64,000 bases of DNA from JACMLD01 sp044223995 (GTDB lineage: Bacteria; Bacteroidota; Bacteroidia; Chitinophagales; Chitinophagaceae). The notes under the pieces are model-generated. The model was not told the origin of the DNA. It searched no databases and saw nothing but the letters and a program-made list of their open reading frames with translations. Position 1 is the stretch's first letter; every line of letters starts with the position of its first letter. Below, piece after piece: positions 25,446 to 34,517 of the stretch. The DNA lies in NCBI GenBank assembly GCA_044223995.1, contig JBGALE010000001.1, forward strand, positions 1,319,504-1,383,503, in the 5' to 3' direction. A program made the translations under genes and the position numbers.

Positions 25446-26021
25446 ATGAAAATTACAACAACACATCTCTGGATATTTTTTGCACTGGTGGTAACAGCCG
25501 CAGTTTACAGGGTTATTCCAAACAGGCCACTGGGTTTTGCACCGCAAATTGCCATTGCTTTATTTGGCGGGGCGATTATTAAAGATAAAAGATGGGCATT
25601 TGTATTACCATTGTTGTCCATGTTTATTTCCGATGTATTATACCAGGTATTGTACAATGCAGGACTTTCTTCTATCAAAGGATTTTACGGAGGCCAGTTG
25701 GAGAATTATATTCTTTTTGCCGGTATTACTGTTTTGGGTTTTAGCATGAAAAAGAAAACAGTGTTGTCTGTGGCTGGCTATTCACTCGCCGCACCTACTT
25801 TATTTTATTTGGTATCTAACTTTTTGGTTTGGCTAGGCGGCGGTATTGATATCACCACCAACCTGCCACTGAGTAAAACATTCGGCGGACTGATGCAGTG
25901 TTATGCGCAGGCGCTGCCGTTTTACTACGGGGGATTAATGTCAACCCTCTTATTCAGTACCATTTTATTCGGCGGATATTATTTCTTTACAAAGAGCGAG
26001 GTTACTATCGCAAAAGCATAA
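25446..26021 (+). CDS. DUF6580 family integral membrane protein
   Basis: 191-aa protein with about five to six membrane helices. The N-terminal RVIPNRPLGFAPQIAIALFGGAII and the WAFVLPLLSMFISDVLYQ segment fit DUF6580, a family that resembles ECF-type substrate-binding membrane components. No transporter ATPase is adjacent, so the role is open. Followed by a bidirectional terminator. Confidence 0.82.
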   Translation: MKITTTHLWIFFALVVTAAVYRVIPNRPLGFAPQIAIALFGGAIIKDKRWAFVLPLLSMFISDVLYQVLYNAGLSSIKGFYGGQLENYILFAGITVLGFSMKKKTVLSVAGYSLAAPTLFYLVSNFLVWLGGGIDITTNLPLSKTFGGLMQCYAQALPFYYGGLMSTLLFSTILFGGYYFFTKSEVTIAKA

Positions 26022-26044
26022 TCAAAACAAACGAATTGAAATAT

Positions 26045-26070
26045 AAAAGCCATCCCACGGGATGGCTTTT
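26045..26070. terminator. Bidirectional intrinsic terminator
   Basis: Hairpin AAAAGCCATCCC / GGGATGGCTTTT-type with a 3-base loop, between the convergent DUF6580 and rnhA genes. Confidence 0.88.
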
Positions 26071-26091
26071 GCATGTAACCCGATTGCTGTT

Positions 26092-26565
26092 TTAAATGCC
26101 ATTTTCTGCCTCATAACCTTCATCTGCCAGGAGTTGATATCCATCGGCCGCTGCTGTTGCCAATTCATCACACCGGTTGTTGTATGGATTCTGTGCATGC
26201 CCTTTTACCCAAATAAATTTTATCTGGTGCTGCTTACTTAAATCATAGAAGCGGTACCAGAGATCTTTGTTCTTCTTGCCACCTTTAAAATCGGTGCGTA
26301 TCCAATTGTTCAGCCAACCTTCTTCCACGGCTTTCACCACATACTGGCTATCGCTGTAAATGGTTATCTGTAACCCATCTTTTTTCAGGTATTCCAGCGC
26401 AGCAATAACAGCCAGTAATTCCATCCGGTTGTTGGTTGTTTTGCGAAAGCCCTGTGATAATTCTTTTTCCACATCGCCCCATTTTAATATAGCGCCATAA
26501 CCACCAGGTCCGGGGTTACCGCGGGATGCGCCATCTGTATAAATAACCAGCGTTTTTTTTGTCAT
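26092..26565 (-). CDS. rnhA: Ribonuclease HI
   Basis: 157-aa RNase HI, which cuts RNA in RNA-DNA hybrids. All acidic catalytic residues are visible: IYTDGASRGNPGPGGYG (Asp), NNRMELLAVIAAL (Glu), IYSDSQYVVKAV (Asp), and HAQNPYNNRCDELA (His/Asp). Basic handle WIRTDFKGGKKNKDLW is present. Length is standard. It lies 17 bases downstream of the PhzF-like gene, likely co-transcribed. Confidence 0.97.
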   Translation of the reverse strand: MTKKTLVIYTDGASRGNPGPGGYGAILKWGDVEKELSQGFRKTTNNRMELLAVIAALEYLKKDGLQITIYSDSQYVVKAVEEGWLNNWIRTDFKGGKKNKDLWYRFYDLSKQHQIKFIWVKGHAQNPYNNRCDELATAAADGYQLLADEGYEAENGI

Positions 26566-26582
26566 GCTATTAATTCCTTTGC

Positions 26583-27371
26583 TTAGATTTCTATTTCTCC
26601 TTTCATAAATAAAACGGCAGTTCCACTCATATACGTACGATCGCCGTGCAATTCGCAGTCAAGATAACCTCTTCGTCCGGACAACTGGATGGCCTTCATT
26701 TTCGATTTGCCCAATTGACCGGCCCAGTAAGGAATCAAAATAGTATGCGCCGAACCAGTTACCGGATCTTCGTCAATGCCACTTTGCGGATAAAAACAAC
26801 GGCTGACAAAATCAGCTTCATCGCCTTTGGCTGTTACAATAACACCGCGTGATGCTGTTTGCGCCAGCACTTTAAAATCGGGTGATAAGCCTTCCAGTAC
26901 TTTTTGAGAGGGCACTACCACCATATAATCAAAGTCTGTTTTAAATATAGGCACATTATCAATACCCAATCCTTCCGTGATGCTGCGTGGCGGATGCGGG
27001 TCTGCGACAGCAATGGTAGCGGGAAAATCGAGCATGAGTTGGTTGCCTTCCAGTTTTGTAACCGTCAGTGCACCACTTTTACTGTGAAAAACAATTTGAT
27101 TGCCTTCATAACCCAATTGGGAATACAATACGTGCGATGCCGCCAGTGTAGCATGGCCACAAAGTTTTACTTCTGTAGCAGGTGTAAACCATCGTATCTG
27201 GAAATCTTTTCCCTGTCTAACGAGATAAGCGGTCTCGCTCAGGTTGTTTTCCATTGCTATTTTTTGCAGCAAGTCGTCGGTCAGCCAATCTTCCAGCGGG
27301 CATATTGCTGCAGGATTGCCACCAAATAACTGGTTTGTAAAAGCATCTGCCTGGTAAATAGGAATTTTCAT
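26583..27371 (-). CDS. PhzF-family isomerase/epimerase
   Basis: 262-aa protein of the PhzF fold (diaminopimelate-epimerase-like). The start is ATG 27371 (MKIPIYQADAF), not the in-frame ATG 14 codons upstream, which overlaps the neighbouring gene. Conserved: LFGGNPAAICPL, the catalytic Glu in NNLSETAYLV, FTPATEVKLCGHATLAAS and the late DEDPVTGSAHTIL. PhzF itself isomerises a phenazine precursor; most homologues have unknown substrates. Five bases separate it from the upstream YiiX-like gene, making an operon with rnhA. Confidence 0.92.
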   Translation of the reverse strand: MKIPIYQADAFTNQLFGGNPAAICPLEDWLTDDLLQKIAMENNLSETAYLVRQGKDFQIRWFTPATEVKLCGHATLAASHVLYSQLGYEGNQIVFHSKSGALTVTKLEGNQLMLDFPATIAVADPHPPRSITEGLGIDNVPIFKTDFDYMVVVPSQKVLEGLSPDFKVLAQTASRGVIVTAKGDEADFVSRCFYPQSGIDEDPVTGSAHTILIPYWAGQLGKSKMKAIQLSGRRGYLDCELHGDRTYMSGTAVLFMKGEIEI

Positions 27372-27376
27372 ACTGG

Positions 27377-28084
27377 TTATTTTAAAAAAACAAAATGATG
27401 AACCTGGCTGCACTGTGGATTGGTATGTATTTCATCGATGGTAATGTATTGTCTTCTCATTACTTCTTCGATGCTGGTATTAAAATACCGTGCCACACGT
27501 CTTGCCTGGAAACGGGTGAAAGTTTTTCTTTTCAGCCGGATACGATCGTTCGAAGCATAGCCAAGCGTATTATCGATCATTTCCGAGCAATACATTTTTT
27601 CCGAATCGGTTAAATCAAATAAACGATCAAATGCAATTTTTTTTGATTTCAGGCTATCGAGGTAATGTATGGCTTTCTGAATTTCATCTTGTGAAAGAGG
27701 ATACCGCACAATGCCAAAACCAAAACAATGTGCGGGCTGTGCAAAATCTTCCAGCCGCTCCATACGCAATGTGCTGTCCGCTTTATTCTCGTACAATTCA
27801 GGTGGAACAATATGATAAATATAAACAGTCGTATCCACCACGTAGGCGATGCCAGCATGCGAATAGGTTTTATCTTTTTCTGACAGTTCACGAATGCGGT
27901 AACTGGTGATATCCCTGCCGCTGCGCAGGATAATATCGCCGGTTCGAATGGAACCTTTTGCATCTTGTACCATTTCCCTGTTCAGCACTGCAATATCATT
28001 GGAAAATAGAGGTGCGGGCCCATTACCGCATGCAGATACGAGTAACAGGAACAGGGAAACAGCAATGTGTAGCAATGGCTTCAT
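27377..28084 (-). CDS. YiiX-like permuted papain-fold lipoprotein hydrolase
   Basis: 235-aa lipoprotein (signal ending LLVSAC at about residue 19). Family signatures of YiiX/YebB NlpC/P60-type hydrolases: GSIRTGDIILRSG near residue 46, YSHAGIAYVV with the catalytic His near 75, and MYCSEMIDNTLGY with the catalytic Cys near 165. The permuted order (His before Cys) fits the family. A role in cutting amide or ester bonds in lipids or wall peptides is inferred. Confidence 0.85.
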   Translation of the reverse strand: MKPLLHIAVSLFLLLVSACGNGPAPLFSNDIAVLNREMVQDAKGSIRTGDIILRSGRDITSYRIRELSEKDKTYSHAGIAYVVDTTVYIYHIVPPELYENKADSTLRMERLEDFAQPAHCFGFGIVRYPLSQDEIQKAIHYLDSLKSKKIAFDRLFDLTDSEKMYCSEMIDNTLGYASNDRIRLKRKTFTRFQARRVARYFNTSIEEVMRRQYITIDEIHTNPQCSQVHHFVFLK

Positions 28085-28107
28085 ACGGGAAATGCAAAAA
28101 TAAGGGC

Positions 28108-28140
28108 AAAAAAAAACCGGCCCGGTTAAAGGCCGATTTT
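28108..28140 (-). terminator. Intrinsic terminator of the lipoprotein pair
   Basis: On the minus strand a stem of about 6 bp (complement of 28131-28136 with 28117-28122) is followed by nine T (28108-28116). It ends transcription from the 28159-29686 genes before the YiiX gene. Confidence 0.75.
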
Positions 28141-28158
28141 TATTATCAACGAGTTTTA

Positions 28159-28899
28159 TTATTTACTGATAAATGAAAGCGCATCAATACCAACCTCACC
28201 TGCGTTAATACCATCGGGCCCGCCGTCCTGAACATAATACCTGAATGCAAAACGTCCGCTGATGGTGCCCGTTATACCAGACAAGGTAATGGTATACTTT
28301 GTCCATGCCGTGGGGTAAGCACCAAATGAGAGCGTGGGGTTAATGTCCAGCAGCAGGGTGGAGAAATCACCTACACTGGTCCAGTCATTTCCAACATTGG
28401 TGGTTGCCTTGGTAAAATTGCCCCGCACCTGCAAACGATCTGTTCCGTCTTTCAGGAAGAAAGAACCCTGGTCAATAGCATCGCGTGTATAAAAAACAAT
28501 CTGGTCGCCGTTTTTCATTTTGGTGGCTGGAGAAATAAGCCAAACACTCATGTTGGCGATGGTAGCGCCTGCATAGAAATCACAGCTAACAAAATCATTG
28601 GGTGATTTGGAAGCAGAAAACGCGGGGAAGCCAACAACGTAATCAGTACCAAAAGTCGCTTTGTTGGTTGATTCGTATCTTCCCTGTCTCCATGCTTCAG
28701 GCCCCACTTTATCGGTATTGTTTACAATTACCCATCCCTTACTGCCAATCTTGCTGACATCATCAAACTCTTCGGACCATGAATCACTGACCACAGCAGG
28801 ACGGGTATCGGTCGTTGTTTTTTCATCCTTTACACAGGCAGTGAATGCAACTGCGATGCTGGAGAATATGAAAAGAGAAGTAAATATTTTGCGTTTCAT
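28159..28899 (-). CDS. Choice-of-anchor-J-like surface lipoprotein A
   Basis: 246-aa lipoprotein; start ATG 28899 opens a signal ending VAFTAC (Cys about residue 21). A longer frame from 29013 runs into the upstream gene and is rejected. The mature beta-sandwich domain (SWSEEFDDVSKIGSKGW, GDQIVFYTRDA, GRFAFRYYVQDGG, VGIDALSF) is of the choice-of-anchor J / DUF5017-like type. It is clearly paralogous to the next gene upstream, 19 bases away. Probably exposed at the cell surface; ligand unknown. Confidence 0.82.
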   Translation of the reverse strand: MKRKIFTSLFIFSSIAVAFTACVKDEKTTTDTRPAVVSDSWSEEFDDVSKIGSKGWVIVNNTDKVGPEAWRQGRYESTNKATFGTDYVVGFPAFSASKSPNDFVSCDFYAGATIANMSVWLISPATKMKNGDQIVFYTRDAIDQGSFFLKDGTDRLQVRGNFTKATTNVGNDWTSVGDFSTLLLDINPTLSFGAYPTAWTKYTITLSGITGTISGRFAFRYYVQDGGPDGINAGEVGIDALSFISK

Positions 28900-28918
28900 A
28901 AAATGAGTTTTGGAGGGT

Positions 28919-29686
28919 TTAATTTTTAGCACTGGTGAAAACAACATTGTCAATAGCAACTGCAGTAGCGAGCCCGTTGAACCCGGCGCCCTCCACAAAA
29001 TACCGGAATGCAAATCTTCCCTTGGTCGGTCCGTTTAACCCACCAACGGTTGCTTCAAACCTGGTCCATGTGGCAGGATATGCTGTTGGATCATATAAAC
29101 CCGGGGATGAATGATAAAACTTATAAGCAGGGTTGATGTCAAGAATGGAGTTGGTGAAATCACCCGGGTCAGTTCCTGCGCCAACGTTCAGGCTTTCTCC
29201 TTTTGCGCTGTATCTAACCTGCAGGCGGTTGCCATAATCGGTCGAATCGCCACCACCCGCATCAAGTATCAAACCACGGGTATAGAAAACAATTTTATCA
29301 CCATTCTTCATTAATGTAACGGGAGATACCACCCAATCACTGATAATTCCGGCTGCTGCAGATGTACTGGTGTAATCAGCGCCGATAAAACCTACATAAG
29401 TTCCTTTGGAAGAATAGGCATTAAAAGGAATGGGTGCGGGAAAACCGGTATTGGCAGGGTTATTAAACAGGCCCTGTGCCCAGAAGCCGGTTCCTTTTGG
29501 ATCGGAAACATTATAATATCTCCAGCCGCGATCATAAGCGGCGGACATGGTATCAAATTCTTCAGTGAAAGAAACATCTGGCGGGGGCGGTGGAACAGTT
29601 AAATAGGAGTCATCTTTACAGGAAAAGAGCGCTATCATCACGACACTAATAGGCAATAAAAACCTCGTCCGAGTAGAATTTCTCAT
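28919..29686 (-). CDS. Choice-of-anchor-J-like surface lipoprotein B
   Basis: 255-aa lipoprotein, signal ending ALFSC (Cys about residue 23) and a proline-rich linker (TVPPPPPDVSF). It shares with its tandem partner FTEEFDTMSAAYDRGW, GDKIVFYTRGL, RLQVRYSAKG, GRFAFRYFVEGAG and IDNVVFTS, so the two arose by duplication. First gene of a two-gene unit; function unknown. Confidence 0.82.
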   Translation of the reverse strand: MRNSTRTRFLLPISVVMIALFSCKDDSYLTVPPPPPDVSFTEEFDTMSAAYDRGWRYYNVSDPKGTGFWAQGLFNNPANTGFPAPIPFNAYSSKGTYVGFIGADYTSTSAAAGIISDWVVSPVTLMKNGDKIVFYTRGLILDAGGGDSTDYGNRLQVRYSAKGESLNVGAGTDPGDFTNSILDINPAYKFYHSSPGLYDPTAYPATWTRFEATVGGLNGPTKGRFAFRYFVEGAGFNGLATAVAIDNVVFTSAKN

Positions 29687-29763
29687 AGTGTGCTAGTTAG
29701 TTTGGTAAAATTTAAGTGAAAATAGCGATTTATTCCAACATTAAAAAATCGTGAAGCCCCCTG

Positions 29764-31392
29764 TTATACCTGGAAAACACCGGTTTTAAAAGCCGGAATA
29801 TCAGGGTTGTGACTGGCAGCACGGATACCTTCCGAAATGATATTCCTGGTCTCCAATGGATCAATGATATCATCTACCCACAATCTTGCTGCAGCATAAT
29901 AAGGGCTGGTCTGCAATTCGTACCGGTCTTTGATATCATTCAACAGTTTTTCTTCATCTTTTGGTTCAATTACTTTTCCCTTTGCCTTTAATGCCGACAC
30001 CTGGATTTGTAATAAAGTCTTCGCTGCCTGGTCTCCACCCATCACGGCAATCTTTGCTGTGGGCCATGCATAAATAAACCTGGGATCGTAGGCTTTACCA
30101 CACATGGCATAATTGCCAGCGCCAAATGAATTTCCAATGATAATAGTGATTTTTGGCACGACGGAATTCGCTACTGCATTCACCAGTTTGGCACCGTCTT
30201 TTATAATACCTGATTGTTCACTGCGCGACCCTACCATAAAACCAGTGACATCCTGCAGGAAAACCAATGGAATTTTTTTCTGGTTGCAGTTCATAATAAA
30301 CCGTGCTGCTTTATCTGCGCTGTCATTGTAGATAACGCCACCCATTTGCATTTCTCCCTTTCGGCTCTTTACAATTTTGCGCTGGTTGGCCACAATACCC
30401 ACAGCCCATCCATCGATGCGCGCATACCCGCACACGATGGTTTTGCCATAATCCTGTTTGAATTGTTCAAATTCGGAGTTATCAGTTATCCTTTCTATGA
30501 TTTCGGTGATATCGTATGGTTTTGAATTGCCTTCGGACAGTATGCTGTACAATTCACCCTGGTTTTTAACCGGCGGTTTACTGCCGGCCCTGTCAAATAC
30601 AGATGGAGGAGCGGCTCCGAGTTTTGATATTATTTTTTTTACCTGGTCAAGACAGGCTGTTTCCGTTTTGAATTTATAATCTGCAATACCAGATATCTCT
30701 GTGTGGGTAACTGCACCGCCCAGTGTTTCCGAATCAATGTCTTCACCGATGGCAGCCTTCACGAGATAAGGCCCCGCGAGGAAGATAGAACCATTGTTTT
30801 CCACCATCAGTGTTTCATCGCTCATAATGGGCAGGTAAGCGCCGCCTGCCACACAAGCGCCCATGACTGCAGCGATTTGCGTAATGCCCATGGCACTCAT
30901 GCGTGCATTGTTGCGAAATACACGGCCAAAGTGTTCCTTATCGGGAAATATTTCATCCTGCATGGGTAAGTAAACGCCGGCACTGTCTACGAGGTAGATA
31001 ACCGGCAGGTGATTTTCCATGGCTATTTCCTGCATCCGTAAATTTTTTTTGCCGGTAATGGGAAACCATGCACCGGCTTTTACAGTTTGATCATTTGCTA
31101 CTATGATGCATTGCTTTCCGCTGACATATCCAATGCCTGCCACTGTACCGCCACAAGGGCAGCCGCCCTGTTCTTCATACATATCGTAACCTGCAAACCT
31201 TCCTATTTCTGTAAACAGGGTATTGGGATCGCAGAGGTATTCAATACGTTCCCTGGCAGTCAGCTTATCACGTTCCTTTTGCTTTTCAACTGCTTTTTTC
31301 CCGCCACCCAGGGCAATCACTTCAAAACGCTGGCGCAATTGGCTCAGCAAAAGTTTCATGGCGTCTTCATTCCTGTTTTGTTCTATATTCAT
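29764..31392 (-). CDS. Acyl-CoA carboxylase beta (carboxyltransferase) subunit, methylcrotonyl-CoA type
   Basis: 542-aa carboxyltransferase subunit of a biotin-dependent acyl-CoA carboxylase. The sequence pattern (GGCPCGGTVAGIGYVSGKQC, VYLPMQDEIFPDKEHFGR, LGGAVTHTEISGIADY, FLQDVTGFMVGSRSE, SFGAGNYAMCGKAYDP) fits the 3-methylcrotonyl-CoA class used in leucine breakdown. The family-wide oxyanion-hole glycines are visible. No biotin carboxylase/BCCP subunit is nearby, so the alpha subunit must be encoded elsewhere. Propionyl-CoA or geranyl-CoA specificity cannot be excluded. Confidence 0.9.
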   Translation of the reverse strand: MNIEQNRNEDAMKLLLSQLRQRFEVIALGGGKKAVEKQKERDKLTARERIEYLCDPNTLFTEIGRFAGYDMYEEQGGCPCGGTVAGIGYVSGKQCIIVANDQTVKAGAWFPITGKKNLRMQEIAMENHLPVIYLVDSAGVYLPMQDEIFPDKEHFGRVFRNNARMSAMGITQIAAVMGACVAGGAYLPIMSDETLMVENNGSIFLAGPYLVKAAIGEDIDSETLGGAVTHTEISGIADYKFKTETACLDQVKKIISKLGAAPPSVFDRAGSKPPVKNQGELYSILSEGNSKPYDITEIIERITDNSEFEQFKQDYGKTIVCGYARIDGWAVGIVANQRKIVKSRKGEMQMGGVIYNDSADKAARFIMNCNQKKIPLVFLQDVTGFMVGSRSEQSGIIKDGAKLVNAVANSVVPKITIIIGNSFGAGNYAMCGKAYDPRFIYAWPTAKIAVMGGDQAAKTLLQIQVSALKAKGKVIEPKDEEKLLNDIKDRYELQTSPYYAAARLWVDDIIDPLETRNIISEGIRAASHNPDIPAFKTGVFQV

Positions 31393-31472
31393 AGTTAACA
31401 GCCGTTAGTACCTGCAAAATAAGATACATTGCTGATTTTGGCTGTAAGATTTTAGTTTTGAACCATAGCACG

Positions 31473-32558
31473 ATGATCATGCATAGAAATAAAAAAGCCT
31501 GGTGGATACTGGTGGCCTGCGCAGTACTGGTAAAGTTATTCTCATTGTTCCCCGGTGCAGTAGAAACATATTATTCAAATGGCATTTACCAGTTTACCAG
31601 CAGTCTGCAACGGTTGTTACTGGGATGGATACCGTTCAGTATCGGTGACATACTGTACTGCATTGTCATTATTTGGTTATTGGTAAAATTGTTTCGCTTT
31701 ATTAAAACCGTCACCAAACGCAGGGCCAATGGCGCTTTCTGGAAAAATGCCCTGTTGTGGTGTTGCTTCTGGAGCCTGTTTGTCTACACAGCTTTTAATA
31801 TTTTGTGGGGATTGAATTACAACCGCCAGGGAATGGCGCAGCAAATGCAACTCAATATGCAGCGTTATTCCAAAGAGGAATTAATAGCGGTATTACAAAC
31901 GGTGATGCAGCGCATCAATGAGACAGCCGATTCTTCACTGAAGACGAGAGATGCTTATTTAAAAAAATCGGGTTTGTTTGCAGAAGCCATTCAATCTTAC
32001 CAGCAGGCACAACCGGCATTCAAACACCTGTCGTATAAAACCAGCAGTGTAAAACCATCCCTGTTTAGCTATTTGGGCGATTATTTAGGATATACAGGTT
32101 ATTACAATCCCATTACCGGGGAAGCACAGGTCAATACAACGGTACCTGTTTTTCTTCGGCCATTCACCACCTGTCATGAAATTGGGCATCAGTTGGGTTA
32201 TGCAAAAGAGAACGAAGCCAACTTCGCTGGTTATCTCTCAGCAAAATCATCGGGCGATCCGGCCTTTCGTTATTCGGTGTACTATGATTTGTATTCTTAT
32301 GGTATCCGCGAATTGTATTTCAACGATTCAACCGCAGCGCTGCAATTGAGTAAACACATCCACCCACAGGTAAAAAAAGATTATAAAGCGTTGAATGATT
32401 TTTATGACAGGTTCCAAAATCCCATCGAGCCATTGATAAGAACATTATACGGCCAATACTTACGTGCCAATGAACAACCGGGTGGTATGCGCAGTTATAG
32501 TGAGGTAATGGCGTTCATGGTGGCGTATTACAAAAAATATGGCGCCGGTGCATTATAA
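31473..32558 (+). CDS. DUF3810 membrane protein with HExxH motif
   Basis: 361-aa protein with two to three N-terminal helices (about residues 5-25, 50-80, 95-115) and a large extracytoplasmic domain. TTCHEIGHQLGYAKENEANF near residue 240 is an HExxH zinc-peptidase motif with a downstream Glu. DUF3810 is widespread in Bacteroidota and suspected to be a metalloprotease; no substrate is known. Several in-frame starts exist (TTG 31458, ATG 31473, ATG 31479); I use 31473. It is 2 bases before tspO. Confidence 0.85.
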   Translation: MIMHRNKKAWWILVACAVLVKLFSLFPGAVETYYSNGIYQFTSSLQRLLLGWIPFSIGDILYCIVIIWLLVKLFRFIKTVTKRRANGAFWKNALLWCCFWSLFVYTAFNILWGLNYNRQGMAQQMQLNMQRYSKEELIAVLQTVMQRINETADSSLKTRDAYLKKSGLFAEAIQSYQQAQPAFKHLSYKTSSVKPSLFSYLGDYLGYTGYYNPITGEAQVNTTVPVFLRPFTTCHEIGHQLGYAKENEANFAGYLSAKSSGDPAFRYSVYYDLYSYGIRELYFNDSTAALQLSKHIHPQVKKDYKALNDFYDRFQNPIEPLIRTLYGQYLRANEQPGGMRSYSEVMAFMVAYYKKYGAGAL

Positions 32559-32560
32559 TT

Positions 32561-33040
32561 ATGAGCAATACAGCAAAACTGGTACTTTCTGTTATCCTTT
32601 GTGTAAGCGTTGGCGCATTGGGCAGCATTGTTACAGCACCTGAAATCCAGGGCTGGTACAGCCACCTGCTTAAGCCCTCGTGGAACCCGCCCAACTGGTT
32701 GTTTGCCCCGGTATGGACGGCATTGTATATTTTAATGGGTATAGCACTCTCACTTATTTGGAAGGCAGGGGCCAACAATGATGTGAAACAATGGGCCGTA
32801 CTTGTTTTCGCTGTTCAGCTTGCCCTTAATTTTTTATGGTCTTATATTTTCTTCCATGAACATTTACCGGGCTGGGCATTTGTTGAAATAGTTGTTTTGT
32901 GGCTGCTGATCCTTTGCTGCATCATTGCATTTGCAAGAATCAATCGTACGGCTGCATGGCTGCTAGTGCCTTATATCAGTTGGGTAAGTTTTGCCGCCGT
33001 TCTTAATTATGCTGTCTGGAAATTAAATAGCTGGCATTAA
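32561..33040 (+). CDS. tspO: TspO/MBR family membrane protein
   Basis: 159-aa five-helix membrane protein of the translocator/peripheral benzodiazepine receptor family, which binds porphyrins and can degrade them in light. Typical: LLKPSWNPPNWLFAPVWT (about 37-54), ALYILMGIALSLIW, and the aromatic FLWSYIFFHEH. Immediately follows the DUF3810 gene and ends before a clear terminator. Confidence 0.93.
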   Translation: MSNTAKLVLSVILCVSVGALGSIVTAPEIQGWYSHLLKPSWNPPNWLFAPVWTALYILMGIALSLIWKAGANNDVKQWAVLVFAVQLALNFLWSYIFFHEHLPGWAFVEIVVLWLLILCCIIAFARINRTAAWLLVPYISWVSFAAVLNYAVWKLNSWH

Positions 33041-33048
33041 TTGAAGTA

Positions 33049-33078
33049 AAAGGAGATGGTGGTTGATCCATCTCCTTT
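33049..33078 (+). terminator. Intrinsic terminator after tspO
   Basis: Perfect 11-bp stem AAAGGAGATGG / CCATCTCCTTT around an 8-base loop, between convergent tspO and dcd; only a short T tract. Confidence 0.75.
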
Positions 33079-33107
33079 GTATGTATATGACAGTTAGTAA
33101 TTGCCTG

Positions 33108-33644
33108 TTAAAATTTGTTCTTCCACATCATACTTTCAATAGGCCGGTTGGGTTGGCCACTGTATTTAGCGTCTTTCTTTTGATTGTACTTCACTTCAAT
33201 GTCACCGTCAACCGGGAAATAAATTAACTGCCCGATTGGCATGCCTTTATAAATACGTACAGGTTGTTTGACGGAAATTTCCAGTGTCCAGTTGCCGCAA
33301 AAACCCACGTCTCCTTTTCCTGCTGTAGCATGAATATCGATACCAAGACGGCCGGTAGAGGATTTCCCCTCGAGGAAAGGAACGTGTGCATGTGTTTCTG
33401 TATACTCTGCTGTAACGCCGAGGTAAAATATATGCGGGTATAAAACAAATCCCTCTTCAGGAATCTCGAAGGTTTCTATTTCGTTGTGTTTTTTTGCATC
33501 GAGAATATGTTCGCGGTAGGTAGCCAGCACATTGCCAAGATGTACGTCGTATGAGTTGCTGCCAAGACATTCGCGCAGGTATGGTTCAATCTTAATCGTC
33601 CCCTTTTTCATTTCTTCCAGTATACGGATATCAGAGAGAATCAT
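33108..33644 (-). CDS. dcd: dCTP deaminase
   Basis: 178-aa trimeric dCTP deaminase making dUTP for thymidylate synthesis. Conserved: SDIRILEEMKKGTIKIEPY, GSNSYDVHLG, FLEGKSSTGRLGI with the binding Ser/Arg, and HATAGKGDVGFCGNWTLEI containing the catalytic Glu. Length is standard. Monocistronic. Confidence 0.95.
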   Translation of the reverse strand: MILSDIRILEEMKKGTIKIEPYLRECLGSNSYDVHLGNVLATYREHILDAKKHNEIETFEIPEEGFVLYPHIFYLGVTAEYTETHAHVPFLEGKSSTGRLGIDIHATAGKGDVGFCGNWTLEISVKQPVRIYKGMPIGQLIYFPVDGDIEVKYNQKKDAKYSGQPNRPIESMMWKNKF

Positions 33645-33686
33645 TTATTTTATTGTTTTAATTGGGTTAATATTGACAATGAATTT

Positions 33687-33711
33687 GCATGCGTTTATTT
33701 GTATTGCATGC
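33687..33711. promoter_or_regulatory. Paired GCATGC palindromes between dcd and phosphopantetheinyl transferase
   Basis: TTGCATGC occurs twice, with GCATGC at 33687-33692 and 33706-33711, 19 bases centre to centre (about two helical turns), in the 98-base divergent spacer. It could be a dimer operator; no known site is matched. Confidence 0.3.
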
Positions 33712-33742
33712 TGGCTTGCGAATTTAGACATTTACCGGACAG

Positions 33743-34423
33743 ATGCCTTTGATTTATCAACATAATATCAACGAACATACAAAACTGGGGGTTTGGCATA
33801 TCACCGAACAGGAAGATTTTTTCCTTGCACATGTACCACTGAAAAAAGATGTCACACATCCGCATAAAAGGTTACAACACCTGGCCGGGCGTTTTCTGTT
33901 AACTGCATTGTTCGACGATTTCCCGCTGGGTGAAATTTTAATTGCCGATACAAGAAAACCGTTTTTGGAAAACGAACGCTACCATTTTTCCATTTCGCAT
34001 TGTGGCGACTATGCTGCCGCGATTGTCAGCAGCTCGGAAAGGGTAGGAGTGGATGTTGAACTGGTCACACCGAAGATTGAGCGGGTGCGGCATAAATTTG
34101 TTCATGACAGTGAATTGATCTTCATCAACGAAGAGTACGAATTATTCCTGGAACAATTTGGTATGCGGGAAAAGGTGAACCAGGAGTTCCTGACCATGCT
34201 TTGGAGCTGTAAGGAGGCCATTTTTAAATGGTATGGGCAGGGACAGGTAGATTTCAGGAAACATATACAGTTAACTTCAGATATAGTTTATTCGGAAAAT
34301 GGCTTCCTGGAAATGCTTTTCCTGTTTACCAGGGGGCATTATATCCAGTTAAAAGTCCATTCCCTGCTGATCGACAACTTTATCCTGTCGTGGCTAAGCA
34401 CGCCCGGAACGATGAAAATGTGA
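33743..34423 (+). CDS. 4'-phosphopantetheinyl transferase superfamily protein
   Basis: 226-aa Sfp-like enzyme that would load phosphopantetheine from CoA onto carrier proteins. Seen: FLENERYHFSISHCGDYAAA, the metal-binding VGVDVELVTPK (about residue 108) and WSCKEAIFKWYGQG (about 152) with the conserved Glu and Lys. Length fits the Sfp rather than the short AcpS type. No polyketide or peptide synthase is nearby; fatty-acid ACP may be the client. Confidence 0.9.
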   Translation: MPLIYQHNINEHTKLGVWHITEQEDFFLAHVPLKKDVTHPHKRLQHLAGRFLLTALFDDFPLGEILIADTRKPFLENERYHFSISHCGDYAAAIVSSSERVGVDVELVTPKIERVRHKFVHDSELIFINEEYELFLEQFGMREKVNQEFLTMLWSCKEAIFKWYGQGQVDFRKHIQLTSDIVYSENGFLEMLFLFTRGHYIQLKVHSLLIDNFILSWLSTPGTMKM

Positions 34424-34449
34424 AAATTTGTTTTTCCCGGTTAAAGGCT

Positions 34450-34479
34450 TTTGTTATTCGGATTTTTCTTATAGTTTTG
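34450..34479 (+). promoter_or_regulatory. Bacteroidota-type promoter
   Basis: TTTG at 34450-34453 and TAGTTTTG (TAnnTTTG) at 34472-34479, 18 bases apart. Start codon of the next gene is at 34518, leaving an approximately 30-base leader. Confidence 0.65.
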
Positions 34480-34517
34480 GGCGACATAAACTCACAAACA
34501 TAAACTTCAAATCACTT

